This document shows, piece after piece, positions 24,209-33,800 of a stretch of DNA of 34,021 bases. The notes under the pieces are model-generated. The model did no database searches, was not told the DNA's origin, and saw only the letters and a list, made by a program, of their open reading frames with translations. The DNA is from Thiomonas sp. (GTDB lineage Bacteria; Pseudomonadota; Gammaproteobacteria; Burkholderiales; Burkholderiaceae_C), in contig DAICZP010000026.1 in the NCBI GenBank assembly GCA_027311065.1, positions 1-34,021 on the forward strand, read 5' to 3'. Every line of letters starts with the position of its first letter. Within the stretch, counting starts at the first letter, position 1. The position numbers were made by a program, and so were the translations under genes.

Positions 24209-25234
24209 ATGAAGGCGATGGCAAAACGACGGGATGGAAAGGCGCAAGTCTTGTTCGTCGATGACGAGACCGATGTGCTCGACGGCCTGCGCCGTGCACT
24301 TGCAACGAAGCAGTTGACCTGGGGTGCGACATTCGTTGCGGACCCTGGACACGCGCTTTCCCTGAGTCGGAGGCAGCGGTTCGATCTTGTGGTCGCTGAT
24401 ATCCGGATGCCCGGTCTCGACGGCATCACGATGGTCGAGTCGATGCGGCGAGAAGACCCGTGCCTGCGCAGCATCGTGCTTTCGGGTACGTCGGACTTCA
24501 ACGTTGCAGTCGACGTGGTGAACCGCACCGGCGCGTCACGTTTCCTGCGCAAACCTTGCCCGGTCGACAATCTCGTGGCAGCCATTGACGCTGCCCTGCT
24601 CCCGGCGGAGATCAGCTCACCCGTGCACGCAGTGTTTGCCAGGCTTCCCATTGGCGTGCTGATCGTGGATCGCGAGGCGAGGCTGCTGTACATGAACCGG
24701 CGGGGTGCCGCGTTGCTCGAAGCGGCCGAGTTTCTCTGCCTGGGTGTCAACAACGTTGTCACGACCGGTCATCCAGCGCACGCCAGCGCCTTGCACCGGG
24801 CCATCGCCACGGTGGCTGCCGAAAGGCGGGACGACGTCATCGCACTGCCGGGTGCGCACTTGACCGCAACCTTGTCTCTCGGGCTTGCTGACTGCGGTGA
24901 AGGTGTCGCCATCCATGCGCAGGACTCGCTGGGGATCGCACTTCCTGCGCATCTTGCGAAACTGCTCGGGCTCACGCCATCGGAAGCCGGGTTGGCGCAC
25001 GCGCTCGCCTTGACCGGCACGCTTGAAGATGCGGCGCAGCTTCGGGGTCTGACGCCAGCCAGTGCGAGGACCTATCTGAAGTTGATTTTTGCCAAGACCG
25101 GCGCCAGGCGCCAGACCGATCTGGTGCGACTGGTCATGGAGCAGCCCAGGCTGCCCGTCATGTCCGTTGGGTCGAGCGCAACCGGAAGTCCTCCTCAAAC
25201 GGGAGTTTCGCAGCACCGAACGCCGATGAAATAA
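24209..25234 (+). CDS. REC-PAS-LuxR-type response regulator
   Basis: Product of 341 residues. The receiver (about 12-130) has D64 in LVVADIRMPGLDG and a Lys in FLRKPCP. A short PAS-like segment follows (about 143-240: GVLIVDREARLLYMNRRGAA). The C-terminus has a LuxR-type helix-turn-helix (about 255-312: LTPSEAGLAHALALTGTLED, then TPASARTYLKLIFAKTGARR). It is a DNA-binding transcription factor with a phosphorylation input and perhaps a ligand input. GGAAAAAGG lies 8 bases before ATG 24209; ATG 24218 is an alternative. TAAGAT at 24185-24190 may be its -10 element. It begins an operon with the kinase at 25243 (8-base gap) and the REC-HDOD protein at 27570. Confidence 0.87.
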   Translation: MKAMAKRRDGKAQVLFVDDETDVLDGLRRALATKQLTWGATFVADPGHALSLSRRQRFDLVVADIRMPGLDGITMVESMRREDPCLRSIVLSGTSDFNVAVDVVNRTGASRFLRKPCPVDNLVAAIDAALLPAEISSPVHAVFARLPIGVLIVDREARLLYMNRRGAALLEAAEFLCLGVNNVVTTGHPAHASALHRAIATVAAERRDDVIALPGAHLTATLSLGLADCGEGVAIHAQDSLGIALPAHLAKLLGLTPSEAGLAHALALTGTLEDAAQLRGLTPASARTYLKLIFAKTGARRQTDLVRLVMEQPRLPVMSVGSSATGSPPQTGVSQHRTPMK

Positions 25235-25242
25235 TCGCGCGA

Positions 25243-27570
25243 ATGCGAGCATGGAATGGAAACGACGTCAGGATAGACGGTGCCACTGATTGGCGGTCTC
25301 GATTCTTTCGGGGAAGCGCAGTCGATCCGATTGATCGGAAGGTGATGACCACCGTGCTGCTCGGTGTGCTGCTGTCGATCGTGCTTTTCATCGCTGTTCA
25401 TCGCAGCGAGGACAGTCGTACGCGGTCCGAGTTTCTCGAACTTGCCGACGAGCGCATCAGTTCGGTGAGTCTCAATATTGGCATTGCCGTCGATACAGTG
25501 TCGATGCTGGCGTCGCATTTTGCGGTGTCCGCGCCGGGCGCGACGTCACGCGCCGATTTCCTCACGCTCACGAAACCCCTGATTTCGCACCACCGGTTCA
25601 TCCAGGCACTCGAATGGATCCCGCGCGTGCCGGACGCACAGCGTGCGGCACGTGAAGCCGCGGCGCGCGCTGGAGGTGACGCAGGGTTTCAGTTCACCGA
25701 ACGTGACCCGGCTGGAGGAATGGTGCGGGCGGGGCGTCGATCCGTGTATTTTCCGGTTTACTACGTGCAGCCCATCGCCGGCAACCGGGAAGCAATCGGT
25801 TACGACCTGGCATCCAATCCTGCGCGGCGCGCAGCGCTGCTCGCAGCAGGCGCCAGCGGCGAGCAGCGCGCGACGTCACGTGTCGTCCTGGTCCAGGAGA
25901 AGGGTCACCAGTACGGTGTGCTGTTGTACGCGCCTGTTTACGAGGTCGGCACCACGCACGTCGGGCTCGATCGCCTGCGTGGTTTCGCGCTCGGGGTCTT
26001 CCGCATCGGTGATTTCATCCATGTCACGCAGCACGGGGCCAAGCGATCCGAGCCGCTGGTGCAAGTGCACTTGTACGACCTCGGAACGGAGCCGGTCGAA
26101 GCCGGCGGTGGGGCGATGCCTGGTGTGGTGCAGCAGTTGTATCCGCGCACGCCGGATGCGTCGCCGTCGAGTCTGAGCGCGGGCTTGCGCATCAGTACCG
26201 CATATGCATTCGGCGGGCACCGCTGGCTGCTCGTGGCCACGCCCACGCCCGCATTCCTGCAGCGGGCCTGGCATGTCGAGTCGTTCATGACCCTGATGGC
26301 CGCGCTGCTCGCCACTGGTCTGTTTGGCCTTACACAGAAACACAGCCTGGAGCGAGCCAATTACTCGCTGCACCTCGCGGTTCAGACGGCACGTGCCAAA
26401 CAGCGTCTCGACGAAGCACATCGCATTTCTCATCTCGGCTTCATCGAGGAAGACGCCGCGCGTGGCGCGTGGCGGGTCAGTGACGGTGCCGCGGCGATGC
26501 TGGGTGTGACGTTGCCGGGCGCCATTGGCGGTGCCGAGGAATTGTTCGTCAACGTGCACCCGGAGGATCAGCAACGGGTTTCAGAACTGATGCGCGGAAA
26601 CACACTGATTCCTGGTGGCGTTGAATTTCGTATCGGCCAGCGTCACTTCCACTTGCTGGCTGGCGACCCTGCCGCGCCTCGCGCGACGTCCCTGCCGCGG
26701 CTGCTGACGATTCAGGACATTACCCAACGTCACCAAGCCGAGGCGGAACGCGCCGTGATCATGACGCGTATTGTCGAAACCGGTCGGCTCGAGTCGCTTG
26801 GCACACTCGCCGGTGGCATCGCGCACGAGATCAACACGCCCCTGCAGTTCATCGGCGACAATCTGCGCTTCGTGGGGACATGGCTGCCGGCTCTGATGCG
26901 CCTCTCCGCTGACGCGCATGCGGCTGCCAGCAGTGGCGATTGGTCGGGGGTCGTTTCCCAGGCGCATGCTCTTCACGCCACCCCCGTGGTTCGCGAGCTG
27001 CCAGATGCAATCGCGCAGTCTCTGGATGGCGTCTCGCGGGTTGACACCATTCTTCGCGCCGTCAAGGAATTCTCTTTTCCCAGCGATCGCAAGCCCCAGT
27101 ACTTTGACTTGAACGCCGCGATCGATGTGGCAAGGGTGGTCGCACGCGCGCAGTGGAGGTATATCGCCGAACTGCATCTCGAACTTGAACCTCGGCTTCC
27201 ACTGTTGCTGGGCATTGAAAGTGAGATCAACCAGGTTCTGGTGAATCTGCTGATCAACGCCGCGCAGGCGATCCAGGCGCGCGGGGATGGGGCGGCGGGC
27301 CTGATCCGCGTGTGCACGCAACGCATTGACGATGCGATCGAGCTGAGGGTGCAAGACAACGGTGTTGGAATATCTGCTTCCAACCTGCCGAAAATCTTTG
27401 ATCTCTTCTTCAGTACCAAACCGCCCGGCAAGGGTACCGGTCAGGGCCTCGCAATCTCGAAGGCAATCGTGCTTCGCCATGGCGGGACGATCGATGTGAC
27501 CTCGATCGAAGGGCATGGCGCAACCTTCATCGTGCGCTTTCCCGCGCATGATGCTCGGGGGCATACGTGA
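25243..27570 (+). CDS. CHASE-domain sensor histidine kinase
   Basis: Inner-membrane kinase of 775 residues. TM1 lies at about 35-53, a periplasmic CHASE domain at about 75-320 ([20 protein letters not shown], then ALEWIPRV), and TM2 at about 348-366. A PAS-like region (about 395-500) precedes the kinase core: H528 in [14 protein letters not shown]-box [17 protein letters not shown] and GTGQGLAIS. The H-box is of the ZraS/DctB/NtrB type, with a long insert between the two dimerisation helices. It has no receiver of its own. ATG 25243 lies 8 bases after the previous stop; ATG 25345 with GGAAGG just before it would start directly at TM1 and is a real alternative. It overlaps the next gene (TGATG). 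Confidence 0.88.
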   Translation: MRAWNGNDVRIDGATDWRSRFFRGSAVDPIDRKVMTTVLLGVLLSIVLFIAVHRSEDSRTRSEFLELADERISSVSLNIGIAVDTVSMLASHFAVSAPGATSRADFLTLTKPLISHHRFIQALEWIPRVPDAQRAAREAAARAGGDAGFQFTERDPAGGMVRAGRRSVYFPVYYVQPIAGNREAIGYDLASNPARRAALLAAGASGEQRATSRVVLVQEKGHQYGVLLYAPVYEVGTTHVGLDRLRGFALGVFRIGDFIHVTQHGAKRSEPLVQVHLYDLGTEPVEAGGGAMPGVVQQLYPRTPDASPSSLSAGLRISTAYAFGGHRWLLVATPTPAFLQRAWHVESFMTLMAALLATGLFGLTQKHSLERANYSLHLAVQTARAKQRLDEAHRISHLGFIEEDAARGAWRVSDGAAAMLGVTLPGAIGGAEELFVNVHPEDQQRVSELMRGNTLIPGGVEFRIGQRHFHLLAGDPAAPRATSLPRLLTIQDITQRHQAEAERAVIMTRIVETGRLESLGTLAGGIAHEINTPLQFIGDNLRFVGTWLPALMRLSADAHAAASSGDWSGVVSQAHALHATPVVRELPDAIAQSLDGVSRVDTILRAVKEFSFPSDRKPQYFDLNAAIDVARVVARAQWRYIAELHLELEPRLPLLLGIESEINQVLVNLLINAAQAIQARGDGAAGLIRVCTQRIDDAIELRVQDNGVGISASNLPKIFDLFFSTKPPGKGTGQGLAISKAIVLRHGGTIDVTSIEGHGATFIVRFPAHDARGHT

Positions 27571-28835
27571 TGGCAGCGCAAACCGCGGCGCGCCGGCCAC
27601 GCGTTGTATTTGTGGACGACGACGCATGCATCTTGCAAGGTCTGCGCCGCCATTTCTCCGCGCGTGACGCCGTCTGGGACCTACGCTGGTACAGCAACCC
27701 GCGCGAAGCGCTCGATCTGCTGGCGTCGATGCAGGTTGACGTCATGGTGACCGACATGCGCATGCCGGGCATTGATGGTGCGCAGCTGCTCGCCGAGGTG
27801 CGTCGACGTCAGCCCGGCTGCGTGCGCTTCATGTTGTCGGGTCATGCCGATCGTCTGTGTGCCGTGCGTGCCATCGGTCCGACACACCAGTATTTTACGA
27901 AACCCTGCGACCCGCGCATCCTTGATGCGGCGATCGAACGCGCGCTGGCAGCAAAAGCCATCCTCGACGTGCCCCCAATCGTCGAACTGCTCACGCAAGC
28001 GCAGGCGCTCCCTGCACTCCCGCGCACGGTGCAGCGTATTCACGCTGCACTGCGTGTGCCTGAGCCGAACATGGCCAGGGTGGCCGACATCATTGCTTCT
28101 GACGTCGGACTGACGCTGCACGTGCTGAAGCTGGCGAACTCGGCGTTTTTTTACCGCGGCACGGAAGTCGACAGCGTGCCGCGCGCGGTTCAGCTTCTTG
28201 GGCTTGACCTGATCGAGCCGCTGGTGACGCTCGCGGGCGTGTTTGATGCGGGGCGCTGTCGCGCGCTCGATCTGGACGCGATTGATGACCTCGAAGCGCA
28301 AAGCGTCCGCATCAGCATGCTGGCGCGCCAGATTGCACAGCTGGAGCGCCTCGACGCACGCCTCTGCAACCTTTGCGCATGCGCCGGCATGCTGGCGCAT
28401 GTCGGATCACTGGTGCTGCTGGTGCATCGTGCGTCGCAGATGCGGGGCGTTGCAGCGGCCTTGCATGAGGGATACAACACGCGGAATGTCGATCCGGTCG
28501 CGCTTGAGCGCGAGCTGGTTGGCGTGGCGCACCCTGAAGTTGGCGCTGCGCTGCTGGGACTGTGGGGCTTCGACGCCGCAATTGTCGAGGCGGTCCATGC
28601 GCATCACCAGCCGCCGGCGCCCGATCCGGATGTTCCGGATGCGCTGGACGTGCACGCAATCCTTTACGTCGCCCAGCTTCTGGTCGAGACAACGTCAGGC
28701 GTTCCGCAGTTCCAGAACACGGTGTCTCCGCGCGAACGCGCGCGCGCAGAGCTTGAAATCGGCCTGCATCCGGACTCCGGCCTCGTCGATCGCATTCCCT
28801 TCTGGCTCGACGCGCTCGCCGACCACGCCCTCTAG
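27570..28835 (+). CDS. REC-HDOD response regulator
   Basis: Product of 421 residues. The receiver (about 10-125) has D62 in VMVTDMRMPGIDG and a Lys in YFTKPCD. The C-terminal HDOD domain (about 140-340) is recognised by LPALPRTVQRIHAAL, SDVGLTLHVLKLANSAFFYR and PRAVQLLGLDLI. HDOD proteins lack the HD-hydrolase metal residues and act as signalling or scaffold modules, often near c-di-GMP and motility pathways. A GTG at 27567 is a possible start, but ATG 27570 overlapping the kinase TGA is preferred. With the LuxR-type regulator at 24209 it gives the CHASE kinase two potential outputs from one operon. Confidence 0.88.
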   Translation: MAAQTAARRPRVVFVDDDACILQGLRRHFSARDAVWDLRWYSNPREALDLLASMQVDVMVTDMRMPGIDGAQLLAEVRRRQPGCVRFMLSGHADRLCAVRAIGPTHQYFTKPCDPRILDAAIERALAAKAILDVPPIVELLTQAQALPALPRTVQRIHAALRVPEPNMARVADIIASDVGLTLHVLKLANSAFFYRGTEVDSVPRAVQLLGLDLIEPLVTLAGVFDAGRCRALDLDAIDDLEAQSVRISMLARQIAQLERLDARLCNLCACAGMLAHVGSLVLLVHRASQMRGVAAALHEGYNTRNVDPVALERELVGVAHPEVGAALLGLWGFDAAIVEAVHAHHQPPAPDPDVPDALDVHAILYVAQLLVETTSGVPQFQNTVSPRERARAELEIGLHPDSGLVDRIPFWLDALADHAL

Positions 28836-28884
28836 CATCGATAAAGACCATCCATGTGTCACATAAATGGCGCATCATAGGGTG

Positions 28885-28903
28885 TTGGAACACGTCGTTC
28901 CAA
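28885..28903 (+). promoter_or_regulatory. Hairpin abutting the dksA-like ribosome-binding site
   Basis: TTGGAAC (28885-28891) and GTTCCAA (28897-28903) form a perfect 7-base inverted repeat around ACGTC. It runs directly into the ribosome-binding site AAGGAG (28903-28908) of the dksA-like gene. In RNA it could control access to the ribosome-binding site; in DNA it could be an operator. TGTGTCACA (28855-28863), slightly upstream, is also a small palindrome. Confidence 0.4.
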
Positions 28904-28915
28904 AGGAGTCAGGCC

Positions 28916-29356
28916 ATGGAAAGAGTAGAGCCTTCCGGTTTTTCCCCAGACGTTGCGGCGCAGCAAGACCCGCTGGTCGGCTATATGTCGCCCGATCAAC
29001 TCAAGTTTTTCCGGGATCTTCTCGAACGCGAGCGCGCAACGTTGCTGAGCGCGGCTGGTGAAACCACCGTCAACCTGAAGCAGCTCGCGCCGACCCCGGA
29101 CCCCTCGGACCGGGCATCAGTGGAAGAGGATCATGCGCTCGAGTTGCGTGTGCGCGACCGTGAGCGCAAGCATCTGCATGCCATTGATCAGGCGTTGATG
29201 CGCATTCGCGATGGCAGCTATGGATGGTGCGAGGAAAGCGGCGAGCCGATCGGCTTCGACCGACTGCTCGCGCGACCGACGGCGACGCTGTCGCTCGAGG
29301 CGCAGGAACGCCATGAAGACCAGCGGAAAATGAAGGCTGGTCGCCGGCACGCCTGA
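28916..29356 (+). CDS. DksA/TraR-family protein lacking most zinc cysteines
   Basis: Product of 146 residues that should bind the RNA polymerase secondary channel and modulate transcription, with or without ppGpp. The coiled coil is clear, and its tip keeps the functional acidic pattern DPSDRA (D62, D65, A67). The zinc-finger positions read Cys105, Ser108, Ser126 and Ala129 with the normal spacing (x2, x17, x2), so only one of four cysteines remains and zinc should not bind. Such paralogues are known to stay active under zinc shortage or oxidative stress. AAGGAG lies 7 bases before ATG 28916; the frame further upstream is not needed. A terminator at 29363 follows. Confidence 0.87.
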   Translation: MERVEPSGFSPDVAAQQDPLVGYMSPDQLKFFRDLLERERATLLSAAGETTVNLKQLAPTPDPSDRASVEEDHALELRVRDRERKHLHAIDQALMRIRDGSYGWCEESGEPIGFDRLLARPTATLSLEAQERHEDQRKMKAGRRHA

Positions 29357-29362
29357 GACAGG

Positions 29363-29387
29363 AGCCTGCGCGGCGTCAGGCTTTCTT
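29363..29387 (+). terminator. Terminator after the dksA-like gene
   Basis: AGCCTG (29363-29368) and CAGGCT (29377-29382) form a six-base stem around an eight-base loop, followed by TTCTT. It lies in the short gap between the convergent dksA-like and small reverse-strand genes and overlaps the end of the latter. The stem is short, so strength is uncertain. Confidence 0.45.
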
Positions 29388-29519
29388 GGCGCGGCTGGCA
29401 ACCACCGGCTGCGCCGGTGGCCGAATGATCCCGGCGGCCGGTGTCGCCGGCTTGGCCAATGATCGGTCTTTCTTCGGCTTTTTCGCTTCCTTGTTGCCGC
29501 GCTGCTGACCCTTGGGCAT
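29376..29519 (-). CDS. Small conserved Lys-rich protein (MPKGQQR family)
   Basis: A 47-residue product starting MPKGQQRGNKEAKKPKKDRS and ending SRAKKA. This opening is one I recognise from short, highly basic hypothetical proteins common in proteobacteria; the function is unknown and nucleic-acid binding is only a guess from the charge. GGAAGG lies 6 bases before ATG 29519. It is convergent with the dksA-like gene, 19 bases apart. An eight-base-pair GC-rich hairpin lies inside the gene (29402-29409 with 29413-29420). Confidence 0.72.
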   Translation of the reverse strand: MPKGQQRGNKEAKKPKKDRSLAKPATPAAGIIRPPAQPVVASRAKKA

Positions 29520-29673
29520 GATGCGCCTTCCGTGAGAAGTCTTGAGGCTGCAAGAACTGACAGTGTGTCGAGTGTAGGCCTATTGACCCGCGTGCGTGGC
29601 GCGGTCCAGGCCTGGCCGTGGCGTTCAAAGTGTTTGCGTCGCGCCTTTTCCGGCGACGCGGCCACATCGGGCA

Positions 29674-29702
29674 TTGATGGACACTGCAACCTTCGTTGTA
29701 GC
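29674..29702 (+). promoter_or_regulatory. Candidate promoter of the second efflux operon
   Basis: TTGATG (29674-29679), a 17-base spacer and TGTAGC (29697-29702) lie about 38 bases before the adaptor gene's ATG at 29740. The -10 match is partial. No regulator gene accompanies this operon. Confidence 0.33.
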
Positions 29703-29739
29703 ATGCGCGACGACTGCGCTTCAAGCGGGAATACGCATC

Positions 29740-30807
29740 ATGGAACGAGTGGCATCAATGCTGTGGTGGGCTCGCGCCATCGTGGTTGCGGCGTGCGCGC
29801 TCAGGGTGGCTTTTGCCGGCACCCTCCCTGCCGACGCCGCGCGCGGGTGCATGCCCGTCGGAACCCAGGTGATCGTGCGTGCGCTGCATGCGTATGGACA
29901 GGTCGCACCGATGACCGTGGTCCGGGTGCGTGTGGCCGCTCCCGGAACATTGGCGGGGCTGCGCGCCCTCCAGGGACGTCGCGTCACGGAGGGCGAGGCG
30001 CTCGGCCGCCTCGGTGGCCCACGCATGCAAACCCTGCGCGTCGATCGCGCGCAGGCGCTGCGCAGCGCTGAGGCCCGGGAGCATGCCGCGGGTCGTTTGC
30101 TGCGCGGCCTGCAGCGTCGGCGCGAAGCCCAGCTGGCCACGCGGCAGGCGGTCGATGCGGCGCAGCGCGACCTGACCGCCGCGCGCGCGGCGGTGCGGAT
30201 CGCCAAGGCGCAACTGCAGGAGCTGCGGGCGCTGGAGGTGTTGCGGGCGCCGACTGCGGGCACAGTGCTTGCGGTTCAAGCGGCGAACGGCGAGGAGGTC
30301 GAGCCTGGCGAGACCATCATGACCTTGCAGCCTGCTGGAAGATTATGGATTCGCGCCACCTATGATGGCGCCGACGCGGCCGCGTTGCACGTCGGGATGC
30401 GGGGGCGCTTCGCGCCCGCGGGGGGCGGCGACGCCATGCCCGTCGAGGTCGCCTCGATGTTCGCAGCGATGGCGAACGATGGTGGCGTGCAGGTCGGTCT
30501 GGTGCCGCAACACGCACCGCTTCCCCCGTGGTGGATCAATGGGCAGTGGGGAAGTCTCACTCTCGATGGCCCTGCCCGCCGGATGGTCATGGTGCCGACG
30601 CAGGCCCTGGTGCTCGATGATGGGCGCTGGTGGGTCTTGGTGCACACGCCCAAGGGCGACATGCCACGTCGGGTCGTACCAGGCCCGGCGCATGGTTGGT
30701 TGACCGCGGTCGCCAGCGGCTTGCAACCCGGCGACGACGTTGTTGTCACGGACGCCTATCTCGAATTCCACCGCGGTATCGCCCGCGCCTATACGCCGCC
30801 CGACTGA
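29740..30807 (+). CDS. Periplasmic membrane-fusion protein of the second RND system
   Basis: Adaptor of 355 residues. A signal peptide covers about residues 1-26 (WARAIVVAACALRVAFA). A lipoyl-like segment, an alpha-helical hairpin (about 95-160, rich in Ala, Arg and Gln), the second lipoyl half (VLRAPTAGTVLAVQAANGEE) and a beta-barrel region (LWIRATYDGADAAALHVG) follow, as in HlyD/CusB adaptors. ATG 29740 is chosen because the signal peptide begins there and GGGA lies 9 bases upstream; the longer frame from 29596 precedes it with unlikely sequence. The next gene starts 5 bases after its stop. It pairs with the pump at 30813; no outer-membrane factor gene is adjacent. Confidence 0.86.
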   Translation: MERVASMLWWARAIVVAACALRVAFAGTLPADAARGCMPVGTQVIVRALHAYGQVAPMTVVRVRVAAPGTLAGLRALQGRRVTEGEALGRLGGPRMQTLRVDRAQALRSAEAREHAAGRLLRGLQRRREAQLATRQAVDAAQRDLTAARAAVRIAKAQLQELRALEVLRAPTAGTVLAVQAANGEEVEPGETIMTLQPAGRLWIRATYDGADAAALHVGMRGRFAPAGGGDAMPVEVASMFAAMANDGGVQVGLVPQHAPLPPWWINGQWGSLTLDGPARRMVMVPTQALVLDDGRWWVLVHTPKGDMPRRVVPGPAHGWLTAVASGLQPGDDVVVTDAYLEFHRGIARAYTPPD

Positions 30808-30812
30808 GTCAG

Positions 30813-33800
30813 ATGACCGACGTTCCCGTTCCCAGTCTGCTGCGACGTCGCGTCTTGTGGCTTCTGGTCCTGGGCGCCGTGCTGGCGTGGGCGATCGACG
30901 CCGGCGTGCACATCCCGGTTGAAGTGCTGCCAACGTTCAGTTTTCCGCAGATCAGCGTGACTGCGCACCTGCCTGGCACCACCGCGACGGAGTTGGAGCA
31001 TCTGGTGGTCCAACCGCTGGAGAGCCAGATCCTGACCTTGACCGATCTGCGCAGCGTGCGCTCGGTCATGGGTAACGGCACGGTCGAGATCGATGTGCGT
31101 TTTCGACAGGGAACCAACGCGCAGGCCGATTTGCAGGTTGTCAATGGCGCGATCGACCGTGCCCGCGCGCGCCTGCCGGCGCTGGCACACCCGGTCGCGG
31201 AGATCATGGGCAACGCGATCAACGAGGTCGCCGACTATACGGCGCAGATCCCCACGGGAATCGCCCCGGCAAGGGTGCAACGCGCCGTGCAGGCCGACAT
31301 TGCTCCAGCCTTGCGTGGGATTCGCGGCGTGCAATTCGTGCACGTCTATGGCGCGGGTGACGAGGCGCTCTGGATCCAGCCCGACCTTGGCGCCATGCGC
31401 CGCTTCGATGCCGGTGCCGACGCCATCGTGCGTGCAGTGCGCGCGAGCGTCCTTCTTGCCCCGGCCGGCTACTTGACGCTTGGTCACAACGATGTGCTGA
31501 TCGAAGCCCGTGACCTGCCGGTGCGCACGCAGGCGCTGGAGGACATCCCGGTGCCGACGCCGCACGTGCCGGTGCCGCTGCGGGTGTTGGCGCGCGTCGT
31601 GCGCGCGGCGATGCCGACCCACGACGCGGTAACGCTTGACGGGCTTCCGAGCGTGGCACTGACCGTGATCAAGCAGCCCGGTGCGTCCACCATCGCCGTG
31701 ACGCGGGCCGTGCAGGCGGCTCTCGAGCAGACCGGGCCAGCGTTGCCCGCGGGCGTGCGCTGGGTACGAACCTATGACCAGGGACATCTGGTTGGCATCG
31801 TTGGCGCCGATCTGGGCCGCAACCTTCTGATCGGGGCCTTGCTCGCGGTGGTGATGCTGTTCTGGGTGCTGGGCGCAGGGCGTGGTGTTGTCGTGCTGGC
31901 GTTGAGCATCCCCTTGTCGCTCGCGATCGCCATCGCCGCGCTGCACGCGTTCGGGCAGAGCCTGAACCTGATGACGTTTGGCGCGTTGACGGTGGCCGTG
32001 GGGTTGCTGGCCGATGACGCCATCATCGTGCTGGAAAGCATCTACCACCGCTGGGAAGCCGGCGATGCGCACTGGCAGGGCATTCGCGCGGGGCTGCGCA
32101 GCATCGTGGTTCCCGATATCACCGGCACGCTCACCAACGTGGCCATCTACGTGCCATTGTTGTTCGTGGGCGGTCTGGTCGGGTTGTTTTTCATCCCGTT
32201 TTCACTGGCAATGATGCTGGCGTTGCTGGCGTCGCTGCTGGTGTCACTGACCTTCATTCCGCTGGGACTGGGCTTTCTGGGCGCCCGACCAGGGGTTGGA
32301 GGTGGCAGCGGGCAGCGCCTGATGCGGGCGCTGCAACGCGGCAACGCCCATCTGTTCGACTGGGTCGCGCGCGCGCCGCGACTCAGCCTGACGATCACCT
32401 TCGCCGTGCTGCTGGCGAGTCTGGTGAGCCTGGTGCTGGTGCCGATCAACTTCCTGCCGTTGCCGAACGAGGGGGCATTGCTGGAGTCGTTCACCCTGCC
32501 GCCCGGCGCCTCCCTGCTTGATACCCGCGCGGCGGTGGAGCATATTTCCAGGCGTCTGCTGCGCGATCCTGCGGTGGCGCATGTTTACGCGCGTATTGGT
32601 TCCTCGGCATCGACCAGTTATACCGAGCCGGCTTACGCTGGTGAGATCCAGGTCGCGCTCAAGCCCGGTGTCAGCGTGAGTGCGCTGGATGCCATCGGGC
32701 GGCGCATCCAGCGTGAATCGCAGTTGCCGGGCGTGCAACTGGCTGTCGATACGCCGACCATCGAACGCGTCGGCGAAAGTCTTTCAGGACTCCCGCAGCC
32801 GTTCGTGCTTCACGTGTTCGGGACCGATGTGTCCGCATTACGCACCATCGCCCGGAACGTCACCGCGCGGTTGCGTCGCGTTCCCGCGCTCGCCGATGTA
32901 TTCAATAACGACGGCTATCCCGTCACCCAACTGCAAGTCGCTCCCAGAGCGGATGCGCTCGCGGTGCATGGATTGACCCCCACAGCGTTGGATGGCCAGC
33001 TCGCTGCCCTGATGCAGGGGCAGCTGATCGCCCGCGTTCCGGACGGCAATGTCCCGCTGAGCCTGTACATGCGCCTCGCCGGCGCGCCGCAAAAGTCGCT
33101 CGAAGGACTTGCGTCCCTGCCAATTCATCTGCCGGACGGCGGCTGGACGCCACTCGGCCAGTTGGCGACGCTGCGACTCGAACAGACACCAAACCAGATC
33201 CGGCACATCGCCGGCGCCCGTGTGCTCGACATCCTGGCCACCCCAACCGGGCCGCTTGGCAGCACCGAGGCACAAGCACGCCGCGCCCTGGCTGGTCTGC
33301 GCCTGCCTGCGGGGTATCGCGTCGCGTTTGGCGGCCTTGCCGTCGAGCTGGAGCAGGCTGCGGTCGGTTTGCTGCTGGCAACGCTGGCGGCGTTCGCCAT
33401 CATGGTCGGTATCTTGCTCCTCCAGTTCGATGGCCTGCTGATTCCAGCGTTGTTGTTGCTCGAGATTCCGCTGGCGCTGACTGGGGGCACGGTGGCGCTG
33501 GTTCTCAGTGGCGTGGGGCTGAACGCGACCGGGATGATCGGATTCCTGACGCTCGTGGGCATCGGCCTGCGCCATTCCATCGTGCTGCTCGACCGCGTTC
33601 GTGCCAACGAACGCGACGGGCTGCCGGTGGAGCAGGCCGTGCGTGAGGCGATTCAAGTGCGTTTCCGCCCGATCGTGTTGACCGCCGCCACCGCGATTTT
33701 CGGCATGCTGCCGACCGCGCTCGGGTTCGGCGAGGGCGCGGCACCGGAGCAGGGTCTGGCGGTCGTCATTCTGGGCGGTCTGGTCTGGAGCGCGCTGCGT

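Noticed and set aside
29402-29420. GC-rich 8-base-pair hairpin inside the small Lys-rich gene as a terminator
   Set aside because: No T run follows on either strand and it is within coding sequence.
30789-32072. A 427-codon reverse frame opposite the second RND pump
   Set aside because: Antisense shadow rich in His, Arg and Gln, with no recognisable motif.
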